NCBI GenBank assembly: GCA_963708425.1
Contig: OY970206.1
Location: 2,294,001 to 2,358,000 of the forward strand
Origin: JACMNW01 sp963708425
GTDB taxonomy: Bacteria > Pseudomonadota > Alphaproteobacteria > Rhodobacterales > Rhodobacteraceae
DNA: 64,000 bases
Direction of reading: 5' to 3'
Part shown: positions 8,000-16,738 of the stretch, in pieces
Position numbering within the stretch: the first letter of the stretch is position 1
Layout of the letters: every line of letters begins with the position of its first letter
Translations under genes and position numbers: made by a program
Notes under the pieces: generated by a model
Database searches by the model: none
Told to the model about the DNA's origin: nothing
Seen by the model: the letters and a program-made list of their open reading frames with translations, nothing else

Positions 8000-9274
8000 T
8001 TAAAGGCGCGTTACCAAAACCTTGTCGATGCGGCGATCATCCAGATCAATAACCTCAAACCGGTGGCCTTCGGCGGTGACCGTGTCACCCAGATCGGGCA
8101 GACGGTGGAACTGGTGCAACATCAGGCCAGCGACTGTATCGTAATCGCCGGCCATGGTGCGCGGCAGGCCCATGCGTTCGCAAAATTCGTCAACCGGCAT
8201 CCAACCGGCAACAAGCCAGCTGTCATCGGTGCGCTGGAACATCGCCGGTTCTTCTTCTTTGTGTTCCAGAAAGGTGCCGGTGATCGCCTCAAGGATATCG
8301 CCCGTGGTGATGATGCCTTCGAAGCTGCCATGTTCGTCATAGACCAGCGCCATGTGGTTGGGCGAGGCGCGCAGGATTTCAATGACCGCCAGCGCATCGG
8401 CCTTGTCGGTGACGACCGGCACTTCGCGCATCAATTTGCCGACGTCGAGGGGCTTGCCTTGCGATACTGCGGCGAAGGCATCTGTCATGTAAAGAACGCC
8501 GACCACTTCGTCGGTATCGCGATTGCGAACGGGAATGCGCGGGCGGCCAGAGGCGCGGATGGCGGCGATGGTTTCTTCGGGCGTGGCTTGCAGGTCTATC
8601 AGCTCGACATCGCGGCGCGGGGTCATCAGGGCGCGGGCGGACCGGTCGGCCAGCCGCATGACGCCCGATAGCATTTCTTGTTCTTCATCCTCGATCACGC
8701 CGTCATAGCGAGCTTCGGCAAGGATGGTGCGCACCTCTTCTTCGGTGACGCGGGCCTTGCTATCGCGCGAGACGCCAAACAGGGTCAGAACTGTGCGACC
8801 GGACCAATCAAGGAACCAGACCAGCGGCGAGGCGATGCGGGCGATCGCCACCATGAACGGGGCGGCGCGCATCGCGATGGCTTCGGGATTGCGCAGGGCG
8901 ATCTGTTTGGGGACCAATTCGCCGATGATCAGGGTCAGGTAGGTTAGGGCGACAACGACACCGCCGACGCCAAGCGTATGCGCCCATTCGGTATCGACGC
9001 CGTGTGTTGTTAGCCAAGCGGCCAAGCGGGCACCGAGGGTGGCACCAGAAAATGCGCCGGATAGGACGCCGACCAGGGTCATGCCAAGTTGCACGGAGGA
9101 CAGGAAACGGCCAGGCTCTTCGCAGAGGCGCAGCGCGATGGCGGCGCGTTTGCTGCCAGCCTCGGCAATGGACCGAAGGCGGGCGGGGCGGGATGACACG
9201 AAGGCCAGCTCGGACATGGACAGACCGCCGTTCAGGGCAATAAGCACGACGACGATGAGAATCTCGGTAAACAT
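8000..9274 (-). CDS. CNNM/HlyC-CorC family membrane protein (DUF21-CBS-transporter-associated domain)
   Basis: 424 residues. A DUF21 membrane domain occupies about 1-180 (start FTEILIVVVLIALNGGLSMSELAFV, ending before LTLIIGELVPKQIAL). Two CBS domains follow at about 200-320 (ALMTPRRDVELIDL, VVGVLYMTDAF, ALVYDEHGSFEGIITTGDILEAI). A CorC_HlyC C-terminal domain ends the protein (WLVAGWMPVDEF, FHRLPDLGDTV). Family members are linked to Mg2+/Co2+ handling and are often called hemolysins without evidence. The ATG at 9274 is preferred because it begins the first membrane helix; a TTG 54 nt upstream would add an unlikely Pro-rich tail. Confidence 0.9.
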   Translation of the reverse strand: MFTEILIVVVLIALNGGLSMSELAFVSSRPARLRSIAEAGSKRAAIALRLCEEPGRFLSSVQLGMTLVGVLSGAFSGATLGARLAAWLTTHGVDTEWAHTLGVGGVVVALTYLTLIIGELVPKQIALRNPEAIAMRAAPFMVAIARIASPLVWFLDWSGRTVLTLFGVSRDSKARVTEEEVRTILAEARYDGVIEDEEQEMLSGVMRLADRSARALMTPRRDVELIDLQATPEETIAAIRASGRPRIPVRNRDTDEVVGVLYMTDAFAAVSQGKPLDVGKLMREVPVVTDKADALAVIEILRASPNHMALVYDEHGSFEGIITTGDILEAITGTFLEHKEEEPAMFQRTDDSWLVAGWMPVDEFCERMGLPRTMAGDYDTVAGLMLHQFHRLPDLGDTVTAEGHRFEVIDLDDRRIDKVLVTRL

Positions 9275-9531
9275 TGGGTCCGGTTGATAAGGTGCGGGCA
9301 GGGTAAGGGCAACCGGGGAGGGTCGCAAGAGTTACCACTCGTCGGCTGCGATTCGATGCGGAAAACGGGTAGTTTTATCATATGCCTTGCTATTTGGCGG
9401 GCGCGCGCCTATGTGACTCTCGCGACGCTTTCTTAATCGACCATCTGTTCCCTTGTGGCTGCAGTCTCGATCTAGACACACAGCCGGGTCATCGCAGTTT
9501 CGCGGATGGCAAATATGATGGAGTAAACACG

Positions 9532-9738
9532 ATGGCCAATGGCACCGTGAAATGGTTTAACGCAACCAAGGGTTTTGGCTTTATTGCCCCCGCAAATGGC
9601 AACCGCGATGTGTTCGTACACATTTCGGCGCTTGAGCGCGCAGGCATTCGCCAGTTGGACGACGGTCAAGCCGTAACGTTCGACATTGAAGCTGGCCGTG
9701 ATGGCCGCGAGTCGGCAACGAACCTCGCACTGGCCTGA
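9532..9738 (+). CDS. cspA: CspA-family cold-shock protein
   Basis: A 68-residue single cold-shock domain that binds single-stranded RNA/DNA. RNP1 (KGFGFI, residues 13-18) and RNP2 (VFVHI, 27-31) are present, and the start MANGTVKWFN is typical. GGAG at 9520-9523 lies 8 nt before the ATG. A strong terminator follows, so it is probably transcribed alone. Which csp paralogue this is cannot be decided here. Confidence 0.95.
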   Translation: MANGTVKWFNATKGFGFIAPANGNRDVFVHISALERAGIRQLDDGQAVTFDIEAGRDGRESATNLALA

Positions 9739-9760
9739 TCTTCGGATCCAGTTGAATTTA

Positions 9761-9786
9761 ACGGGGGTGGCGAAAGCCGCCCCCGT
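9761..9786 (+). terminator. Intrinsic terminator after cspA
   Basis: An 11-bp stem with one G-T pair (ACGGGGGTGGC with GCCGCCCCCGT) closes a GAAA tetraloop and is followed by TTTGCGTTT. It lies between cspA and the convergent cupin gene. Confidence 0.8.
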
Positions 9787-9833
9787 TTGCGTTTGTGCGG
9801 ACCCAGATCACCATTGCGGTCCGGGCTGCTGGT

Positions 9834-10187
9834 TCAGTCCAGTTTGAAATCGAAGTGTTTGCGGACGGCTTCTTCGATTTTCCAGATGCCTTTGAAGTCT
9901 TTCTCCACTGCGAAGGCGTCGCCTGCGACGACCGTTACCGGGGTGCCGCCGTCGGGAGTAATCACGATGCGGCCTTCGATCAGATGGACAAATTCGTAAG
10001 CGGTGTAGGTGGCGTGGTAGCTGCCGGGCGTGCATTCCCAATAGCCCGACATCATGGTGCCATCGGCAGAGGTGTGCAGCACCCAGGTTGACATTTTGGG
10101 GCTGCCTTCGGTGACGATCCAGCCGTCGAGGTCGGCGGTGGACGGAGTGACGGTGCTGAGGGCGGGCAGTTTGGTGATGGTTTGCAT
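9834..10187 (-). CDS. Cupin domain protein (cupin_3/DUF861 type)
   Basis: 117 residues forming one small beta-barrel. The order TSADGTMMSGYWECTPG, YEFVHLIEGRIVITPDGG, VVAGDAFAVEKDFKGIWKI fits the DUF861-like cupins, which often bind a metal or small ligand. It is just downstream of gabD on the same strand (30 bp gap), so the two are probably co-transcribed. Substrate is unknown; such cupins are often found with aldehyde, polyamine or ureide catabolism. Confidence 0.82.
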   Translation of the reverse strand: MQTITKLPALSTVTPSTADLDGWIVTEGSPKMSTWVLHTSADGTMMSGYWECTPGSYHATYTAYEFVHLIEGRIVITPDGGTPVTVVAGDAFAVEKDFKGIWKIEEAVRKHFDFKLD

Positions 10188-10217
10188 GTTGGGCCTTTGG
10201 GTTGGTCGGGAAACGGG

Positions 10218-11696
10218 TCAGATCGACAGGCAGATGTATTTCAGTTCCATATAGTCGTCGATGCCGTGGTGGCTGCCTTCGCGGCCCAGGCCGGATTGTT
10301 TCACGCCGCCGAACGGGGCCATTTCGCTGGAGATCAGGCCGGTGTTGACGCCGACCATGCCGTATTCAAGCTGTTCCTGCACGCGGGTGATGCGGCCGAT
10401 GTCGCGGGCGTAGAAGTAGCTGGCGAGGCCGAAGATGGTGTCGTTGGCGCGTTTGATAACCTCTTCTTCAGTGTCGAATTTGAACAGGGGGGCGAGGGGG
10501 CCGAAGGTTTCTTCGTTGGCGACCATCATTTCAGGGGTGACGCCGGTGACCACGGTGGGTTGGAAGAAGGTGCCGCCAAGGGCGTGGCGTTTGCCGCCGG
10601 TTACGACTTTGCCGCCGCCCGCAAGCACATCGGCGATGTGTTCTTCGACTTTTTCGACGGCGTCCATGTTGATGAGCGGGCCGGTGGTGGTGCCGGCAGT
10701 CAGGCCATCACCGATGTTGAGTTTGGCGACGGCTTTTGCCAGCTTTTCGGCGAAGGCGTCGTAAACACCGGCCTGCACGTAGATGCGGTTGGCGCAGACG
10801 CAGGTTTGGCCGTTGTTGCGGAATTTGGAAATCATCGCGCCTTCGACGGCGGCATCCAGATCTGCGTCGTCGAACACAATGAAGGGGGCGTTGCCGCCAA
10901 GTTCCATTGAGCATTTCAGAACCTGATCTGCCGCTTGACGCAGCAGGATGCGGCCGACTTCGGTGGAGCCGGTGAAAGTGAGTTTGCGGATGGCGGGGTT
11001 TTCGCAAAACTCTTTGCCGATGTCAGACGAGCGTTTTGAGGTGATGACGGAAAACACGCCACCGGGGACGCCTGCGCGTTCGGCGAGCACAGCGAGGGCG
11101 ATGGCCGATAGGGGGGTTTCGGCGGCGGGGCGGGCGACGAAGCTGCAGCCTGCGGCCAAGGCCGGGGCGACTTTGCGGGCCAGCATCGCGTTGGGGAAGT
11201 TCCACGGGGTGATCGAGGCGCAGACGCCGATGGGTTGTTTGATGACGGAAATGCGTTTGTCGCGCATGTGGCCGGGGATGATTTCGCCGTAGGTGCGTTT
11301 GGCCTCTTCGCCGAACCATTCAATATAGGCGGAGCCGTAGGCAATTTCACCTTTCGCCTCGGCCAGTGGTTTGCCCATTTCGGCAGTGAGGATGGTGGCG
11401 AGGTCGTCTTGGGCGGCCATGCACAGATCGAACCATTTGCGCATGATGGCGGCGCGTTCTTTGCCAGTGCGGGCGGCCCAGTCGCGGCGGGCGACATCGG
11501 CGGCGGCAATGGCGCGGGCGGCGTCGGCGCGATTTAAGTCTGGCACATGGGCGATGACATCGCCGCGTGCGGGGTTGCTGACGGGAAACGTCGCACCGTC
11601 GGCTGCATCGACCCATTCACCGGCGACATAGGCCTTGTTTGGCAGCAGGCCGGGATCTTTTAGCATGGAGCGCAGGTCTGTGGCGGTGTCGAGCAT
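10218..11696 (-). CDS. gabD: NAD(P)-dependent succinate-semialdehyde dehydrogenase
   Basis: 492 residues, full length for GabD, which oxidises succinate semialdehyde to succinate in GABA and polyamine breakdown and feeds the TCA cycle. The substrate-defining motifs are close to GabD: ITPWNFPNAMLARKVAPALA, FTGSTEVGR, MELGGNAPFIVFDDADLD with the general-base Glu, FRNNGQTCVCANR with the catalytic Cys, EETFGPLAPLF, and the C-terminal APFGGVKQSGLGREGS. A start at 11696 with MLDTATDLRSML is likely. Glutarate semialdehyde activity (DavD) is the main alternative. Confidence 0.93.
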   Translation of the reverse strand: MLDTATDLRSMLKDPGLLPNKAYVAGEWVDAADGATFPVSNPARGDVIAHVPDLNRADAARAIAAADVARRDWAARTGKERAAIMRKWFDLCMAAQDDLATILTAEMGKPLAEAKGEIAYGSAYIEWFGEEAKRTYGEIIPGHMRDKRISVIKQPIGVCASITPWNFPNAMLARKVAPALAAGCSFVARPAAETPLSAIALAVLAERAGVPGGVFSVITSKRSSDIGKEFCENPAIRKLTFTGSTEVGRILLRQAADQVLKCSMELGGNAPFIVFDDADLDAAVEGAMISKFRNNGQTCVCANRIYVQAGVYDAFAEKLAKAVAKLNIGDGLTAGTTTGPLINMDAVEKVEEHIADVLAGGGKVVTGGKRHALGGTFFQPTVVTGVTPEMMVANEETFGPLAPLFKFDTEEEVIKRANDTIFGLASYFYARDIGRITRVQEQLEYGMVGVNTGLISSEMAPFGGVKQSGLGREGSHHGIDDYMELKYICLSI

Positions 11697-11804
11697 AGTA
11701 GCCTCCCTTTCCGTGGACGCATATGCAATGCAGTGTGGGGCGGGATTTGTCCAGTTCTGGTAGGGCTAACACGGGCAGATTTGATCATAAACGGGGGTGG
11801 CCAG

Positions 11805-12587
11805 ATGGATATGGACCGGGCTTACGCGAATGGGGCGTTCATCGCGGGGGCTGACGCCTATCCGCCAAAGTGGGAGGCGGCGGCTGCTGCGTTTCGGGCG
11901 GAGTTAGGGGCGCGGGCAAAGCTGGGCTTGGCCTATGGGCCGGGGGCGCGGCAGAAGTTCGATCTGTTCATGCCGGACGGCGTGCCGCGGGGTTTGCTGG
12001 TGTATGTGCATGGTGGCTATTGGTTGGCATTTGGGCGGGAAAGCTGGTCGCATCTGGCAGCGGGCGCGCTGGCGCGGGGATGGGCCTGTGCGATGCCGTC
12101 TTACACGCTGGCACCGGAGGCGCGGATTGCCGAGATAACAGTTGAGATCGGGCGCGCAGTGGATGCGGCGGCGGGCATGGTTACGGGGCCGGTGGTGGTG
12201 ACGGGGCATTCGGCGGGCGGACATTTAAGCGCGCGGATGGGGTGTGTGGGGGCACCTTGTGGTGCTGCTGTGGCGCGGGTGGTGCCGATATCGCCGGTAG
12301 CAGAGCTGGAGCCGTTGATGGCGACGGCGATGAATGCGCGGTTGGGGATTACGGAAGCGGAGGCCAAGGTGGAAAGCCCGGCGCTGTTGGATTTGCGCCG
12401 GTCGGTTGCGGCGCATGTGTGGGTCGGCGGGAATGAGCGACCAGCGTTTTTATGGCAGGCGCGTCTGTTATCCGAGGCTTGGGGATGCGAGTGGACAGTG
12501 GTGCCGGGCAAGCATCATTTCGATGTGATTGACGATTTGGCGGATGCCGGGTCGGGGTTGATGGAGGCGTGTCTGGGTGGGTTTTAG
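11805..12587 (+). CDS. Alpha/beta hydrolase, arylformamidase/carboxylesterase-like
   Basis: 260 residues. YVHGGYW forms the HGG-type oxyanion motif of hormone-sensitive-lipase/kynurenine-formamidase-like hydrolases, TGHSAGGHL is the nucleophile elbow with the catalytic Ser, and PGKHHFDVID near the C-terminus supplies the His. There is no signal peptide, so it is cytoplasmic. The ATG at 11805 has a G-rich upstream stretch; a longer frame from 11733 is less likely. It is divergent from gabD. Arylformamidase (kynurenine pathway) is possible, but no kyn genes are nearby. Confidence 0.85.
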   Translation: MDMDRAYANGAFIAGADAYPPKWEAAAAAFRAELGARAKLGLAYGPGARQKFDLFMPDGVPRGLLVYVHGGYWLAFGRESWSHLAAGALARGWACAMPSYTLAPEARIAEITVEIGRAVDAAAGMVTGPVVVTGHSAGGHLSARMGCVGAPCGAAVARVVPISPVAELEPLMATAMNARLGITEAEAKVESPALLDLRRSVAAHVWVGGNERPAFLWQARLLSEAWGCEWTVVPGKHHFDVIDDLADAGSGLMEACLGGF

Positions 12588-12913
12588 CCCTGATTATTCA
12601 TGCGCTCTATATAATTTCGCATTTCTTCGGCTTCGCGGCGGGCATCGCGCAGGCCGTCCATGGCGGCGCGCAGTTCGGCCTCGGTCTGGGTGATGTGGTT
12701 GGTCAGTTCAGCCTCGCGCTGTTCCAGATAGATAATGGCCTGATCGCGGGTTTCTTCGGCTTCGTGCAGGGATTGGGCCATTTTATCCAATTCGGCCATA
12801 TCGCCACCGGCAACGCGGGTGAAGCGGTGCAGGGCCCAATAGGCGAACCAGCCCATCGCGAAAGCGGCGAACAGGATGATGGCGGTGGCGATGACGAATT
12901 CGGAACGGTTCAT
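12584..12913 (-). CDS. Small membrane-anchored coiled-coil protein, 109 aa
   Basis: One N-terminal membrane helix (residues about 6-28, FVIATAIILFAAFAMGWFAYW) is followed by a long acidic/basic helix rich in Glu, Arg and Ala, predicted to be a coiled coil (about 40-105). No enzyme motif is visible. It follows the OmpA/BON gene by 27 bp on the same strand, so the two are probably co-expressed and may act together at the envelope. It overlaps the end of the convergent hydrolase by 4 bp. The family is not recognised with certainty. Confidence 0.8.
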   Translation of the reverse strand: MNRSEFVIATAIILFAAFAMGWFAYWALHRFTRVAGGDMAELDKMAQSLHEAEETRDQAIIYLEQREAELTNHITQTEAELRAAMDGLRDARREAEEMRNYIERMNNQG

Positions 12914-12940
12914 TGCAGGCCTATGCGCGGGGATGGGGGA

Positions 12941-14890
12941 TTAGCGTTCGGGGCGGGTTTTGGGGCGGAGGGTGACAGTGGCGGGGGCAACCGAGGGGCT
13001 GTTGTCGGTAGCCGGGGTGGCTGCGTCTTCGGTTGCGGCAGGTGTTTGCGTGCCGGGCTGAACCGCAGCGGGGGCATCGAGGAAGGTGAATTCGATGCGG
13101 CGGTTGGCTTCGCGCCCGGTTTCGTTGCCATTGTCGGCGATGGGAAATTCCTCACCGTAGCCGACGGCGGTGAAGCCATCGACGGCAACACGGCGGCCTT
13201 GCAGCGCGATCAGCACGGCTTCGGCGCGCGATTGGCTTAGGGCGCGGTTGCCCTCTTCGCTGCCTTGGCTATCGGTGTAACCGGCGATTTCGACGCGCAT
13301 GTTGGGGCAATCACCCAGCACGGCAACCAGCGCGTCTATGGTGGCGCGGGCCGAGGTGGCGAGGTCGGCGGAGCCGGGGGTGAAGGTGATTTTCTGGGTA
13401 GCAAGGGCGGCTTCGATGCGCTGGCGGCATTCGGCGGGGGTGGGCAGGGCGGCGGTTGGATCAAGGCTTTCAACATAGGTGACATCGACCTTGAAGGTTT
13501 TACCTTGGCCGAGTTTGGCGGACAGGACCTGAGCAATTTTGGCTTTGGCGCGTTGTGATCCAGTGACGCCTTTCAGTTCTACCGTGTCTTCGCGGACCAG
13601 CAGATCGCCGCTTTCCAGTTCGGACATGGCTTCTAATCCGGCGAGGACGCGGATTGGCCAGCCGTCGGGCAAGTCGGGATCTAGGCGGGTGGCGACGTAG
13701 ACATCACCCGAGCCAAAGCTGGCGCGGGAGAAGGCTTCGACGGCATCGCGCAGAGTGGCATCGGTCAGGCGGCCGCGCAGTTCGACCTTGCCTTCAGCGG
13801 TCATGCTGGCGGTGAATTCGGCGGGGCCAGAGGCGGCGGAAGTGGTGGCTTTTGGCAGCGTGGCGTTCAGCGAGAACACGTCGGGCAGCGCCGTTTGCAA
13901 TTCGCCGACGGCGCGGTCAAAGGTGGCTTGCGGCGTGGTTTCGGCGGCAAGCAGGGTGACGTCGGCATCGGAGAACGTGATGGTGCCTGCGCCGATGGCT
14001 TTCAACGCGACAAGGCCGGCCTCAACGGCGTCGGCCCATTTGGGTGTGGGCACGCCAAGGCCGATAGTGCAGGTGGCCGTGGCGGTGGAACCGAGGTTTT
14101 TGGCGGCTTCGAGGATGCGGTTTTTGGTGCGTTCAGTATCGGCGGAGCAGGCGTCGAACCGACCGCCTTTGTCATCCATCACAAAGCGCAAGGTGAACGG
14201 CGTCAGCACCGGGCGGGGGGCGGAAATGGCGATATCGACAGTGAGGCCATCGGGGACGAGTTCATTCAGGTTAGCCTCCAGCGCCTTTTTTTCGGCTTCG
14301 GAGCCGGAAATTGCGGTGATGGCGACGCGGGTTTCGCCCACTGAAATTTTGGCGCGTGGCAGCATTTTTAGCGCGGCCAGGCCGAACTCCACTGCATTTT
14401 GCCAGCCTTGCGGGGCCGGGTAGGCGGCAGTTTCCAACATGTCTGCTATTGCCACGTCGGGGTTGATGGCGGCGGCGGCGGCGGCAATTGCAGCCTCGCC
14501 CGTGCTATCGTCGGTGGAGGCGGGGACCAAGCCTATCAGTTGGATGCCATCGTCGTTGCGCAGCATTTCGACGGAAAACCGGGGGGCGGTGATTTCGCTT
14601 GCCGGGGTGACATCAAGGCGGTCACGCACCCGCGCGGCATCGACCACCGAGCCTGCACGGTTGACGGTGCGAAAACGGGCGGCTTCATTCGGCGCGGTGC
14701 CGTTCAGGCGGACAAGCAGGCCGTCGGGTTCTACCGTGACCCAGGTGACACCATCGGCAAGAAGGGCCGAGTTTACGGCGGCGGCGGAGCGGTTTTCGAT
14801 CACCAAGGCCGCAAGGTACGACACCAGAACCGACAACAACAAAGCCCCGACAAAAGCCGCCACGGCGATCATATTTTGCGAAACGCGCAT
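12941..14890 (-). CDS. OmpA-family protein with BON-like repeats
   Basis: 649 residues. An N-terminal membrane helix (about 7-30, MIAVAAFVGALLLSVLVSYL) anchors a large periplasmic region. The middle (about 40-480) contains repeated alpha/beta BON-like segments (WVTVEPDGLLVRLNG, VELRGRLTDATLRDAVEAF, LLVREDTVELKG). The C-terminus is an OmpA domain (about 505-620: ITFTPGSADL, EIAGYTDSQGS, ALSQSRAEAV, ANRRIEF) expected to bind peptidoglycan. It resembles ArfA-like BON-OmpA proteins. The ATG at 14890 starts just before the membrane helix; a TTG start at 14977 would add 29 residues. The role is probably cell-wall or envelope related. Confidence 0.85.
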   Translation of the reverse strand: MRVSQNMIAVAAFVGALLLSVLVSYLAALVIENRSAAAVNSALLADGVTWVTVEPDGLLVRLNGTAPNEAARFRTVNRAGSVVDAARVRDRLDVTPASEITAPRFSVEMLRNDDGIQLIGLVPASTDDSTGEAAIAAAAAAINPDVAIADMLETAAYPAPQGWQNAVEFGLAALKMLPRAKISVGETRVAITAISGSEAEKKALEANLNELVPDGLTVDIAISAPRPVLTPFTLRFVMDDKGGRFDACSADTERTKNRILEAAKNLGSTATATCTIGLGVPTPKWADAVEAGLVALKAIGAGTITFSDADVTLLAAETTPQATFDRAVGELQTALPDVFSLNATLPKATTSAASGPAEFTASMTAEGKVELRGRLTDATLRDAVEAFSRASFGSGDVYVATRLDPDLPDGWPIRVLAGLEAMSELESGDLLVREDTVELKGVTGSQRAKAKIAQVLSAKLGQGKTFKVDVTYVESLDPTAALPTPAECRQRIEAALATQKITFTPGSADLATSARATIDALVAVLGDCPNMRVEIAGYTDSQGSEEGNRALSQSRAEAVLIALQGRRVAVDGFTAVGYGEEFPIADNGNETGREANRRIEFTFLDAPAAVQPGTQTPAATEDAATPATDNSPSVAPATVTLRPKTRPER

Positions 14891-14989
14891 AGGAAACAGG
14901 CCTTGGTCCGGGGTTACGTGCAGCACATGGTACGAAACAGCATCCCGTTCCTTAGGCCGTTCGCGCGGCGGGATCAATCAGAAGCGCCG

Positions 14990-15991
14990 TTACAGCAGCG
15001 CCGCCCCGGCAAGAAACAGCGCAGGGATCAGCCCGGCATTGCGGTTGGAGCGGAAGATTTGCAGGCAAATGGCAGGGTTATCGGTATCGAGCCGGGACAA
15101 TTGCCAGATCAGATGGCCACCAAAACCCCAGATGCCACCCAAAGCCAGAACAAGTTCCATCGGCGAAGCATGGTCCAGCAGGGCAAGTAAAACCGCTTGA
15201 GTCATCAACAAGATGCAAACCACGGCAAAGCCGCGCAGCCATGGTTTGCTATTGGTCCCGAACAACCGCGCGGTCGATTTCACGCCGATCAGCGCATCAT
15301 CATCGACATCTTGGTAAGCATAAATGGTATCGTAGAACAGCGTCCACGCGATGCCTGCCAGATAGAGAAAGATGGCGGGTGTGGCGAGGCTGCCGGAATG
15401 CGCTGTCCATGCGAATAGGGCACCCCAGTTGAAGGCGAGGCCCAAGAACACCTGCGGCCACCATGTGAAGCGTTTGGCAAAGGGGTAGATGGCGACGAGG
15501 GCCAGCGAGGCGACACCAAGGATGACGGCGACGCCATTGTAGGTGAACAGAATCGCGGCGGCGGCCAAGGCTTGCACGACCATCCAGATGGCGGCTTGTT
15601 TTGTGGTAACCTGACCGGAAGGGAGCGGGCGGCTTTTGGTGCGGGCAACCGAGCCGTCGATATGGCGATCGGTTATGTCGTTCCAAGTGCAGCCAGCGCC
15701 ACGCATCAAGAATGCGCCAATGGCGCAGCCGAGGGCAATCCAGACGTCCCACAGGCGAAAACCGTTAGGATCGGCGGCCATGGCAAGGCCGAGGCCCCAG
15801 AAGCAGGGGATCAGCAATAGCCATGTGCCGATGGGCCGGTCGGCGCGGGACAGGCGCAGATAGGGGCGGCTTATGGCGGGGGCATAGCGATCAACCCAGT
15901 TCAGGGCGGGTGCATCAGCAACCGGCATGTCACCGGGGTTATCCAGCATTTCAAGCGGGGCTGCCTCTGGCGTTCTGGGTGGTTGGGTCAT
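14990..15991 (-). CDS. ubiA: 4-hydroxybenzoate polyprenyltransferase
   Basis: 333 residues. UbiA attaches the polyprenyl tail to 4-hydroxybenzoate, an early membrane step of ubiquinone synthesis. The first Asp-rich motif GAGCTWNDITDRHID and the second YDTIYAYQDVDDD are both intact and bind Mg-diphosphate. About eight to nine hydrophobic segments are visible. The ATG at 15991 lies only 12 nt from the divergent rsmE start; internal ATGs at codons 15 and 22 are possible alternatives. The order ubiA-rsmE-(GNAT)-gshA looks conserved from memory in Rhodobacteraceae. Confidence 0.93.
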   Translation of the reverse strand: MTQPPRTPEAAPLEMLDNPGDMPVADAPALNWVDRYAPAISRPYLRLSRADRPIGTWLLLIPCFWGLGLAMAADPNGFRLWDVWIALGCAIGAFLMRGAGCTWNDITDRHIDGSVARTKSRPLPSGQVTTKQAAIWMVVQALAAAAILFTYNGVAVILGVASLALVAIYPFAKRFTWWPQVFLGLAFNWGALFAWTAHSGSLATPAIFLYLAGIAWTLFYDTIYAYQDVDDDALIGVKSTARLFGTNSKPWLRGFAVVCILLMTQAVLLALLDHASPMELVLALGGIWGFGGHLIWQLSRLDTDNPAICLQIFRSNRNAGLIPALFLAGAALL

Positions 15992-16003
15992 AAGTTCCGG
16001 CCT

Positions 16004-16738
16004 ATGGCTGAGGCAAAGATACGTTTGTTTGTAGAGCACCCGCTTGGGCCGGGGCAACCTGTTCCGCTGAACCCGGATCAGGCGCATTACCTTTTTGGGG
16101 TGATGCGGTTGGCGGCCGGCGCGGCGGTGCTGCTGTTTAACGGCCGTGATGGCGAATGGCGAGCGGATGTTGTTGAGGTGGGCAAGCGCGGGGGCATGCT
16201 GGTCTGTGCGGAACTGACAAAGCCTTTGCAGATGCCGCCGGACCTGTGGTTGCTGTTTGCGCCGATCAAGAAAGCGCGTACGGATTTCATTGTCGAGAAA
16301 GCGGTCGAGATGGGGGCGGCCCGGATTTTGCCGGTGCAGACCCAGCATACACATGCTGACCGGATCCGGCAGGACCGGCTGCAGGCACATGCGGTGGAGG
16401 CGGCCGAGCAATGTGGGGCGACGTTTGTGCCAGAGGTGGCGGAGTTGGTGGGGCTGGAGCGGGTGCTGGCAGGCTGGGATGCGGGGCGGCGGATTTTGTG
16501 GTGCGACGAAGGGATGGCGGGCGGCTCGCCTGCGTTGACGAGCCTCATCGCGGAGCGGGGGCGGGCTTGGGCGATACTTATCGGACCGGAGGGCGGCTTT
16601 TCGGCGCGTGAGCAGGGGCGGTTGCGCGGGATGGAGTGTGTGGTGCCGATCGCGCTGGGCCCACGGATATTGCGGGCGGATACGGCGGCAGTTGCGGCGC
16701 TGACGCTGTGGCAGGCGGCGCTGGGGGATTGGGTGTGA
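16004..16738 (+). CDS. rsmE: 16S rRNA (uracil1498-N3)-methyltransferase
   Basis: 244 residues. RsmE is a SPOUT-class enzyme that methylates U1498 in 16S rRNA with SAM. The N-terminal RNA-binding domain reads IRLFVEHPLGPG and AHYLFGVMRL. The knotted SAM domain contains APIKKARTDFIVEKAVEMGAA, AEQCGATFVPEV, LIGPEGGFS and LGPRILRADTAAVAAL. The ATG at 16004 (MAEAKIRLF) fits the family start. It is followed with GTGA overlap by a GNAT gene, so the two are translationally coupled. Confidence 0.94.
   Translation: MAEAKIRLFVEHPLGPGQPVPLNPDQAHYLFGVMRLAAGAAVLLFNGRDGEWRADVVEVGKRGGMLVCAELTKPLQMPPDLWLLFAPIKKARTDFIVEKAVEMGAARILPVQTQHTHADRIRQDRLQAHAVEAAEQCGATFVPEVAELVGLERVLAGWDAGRRILWCDEGMAGGSPALTSLIAERGRAWAILIGPEGGFSAREQGRLRGMECVVPIALGPRILRADTAAVAALTLWQAALGDWV

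Noticed and set aside
10182..10910. 242-codon frame opposite gabD
   Set aside because: Gly/Val/Phe-rich antisense shadow; gabD motifs are intact on the other strand.
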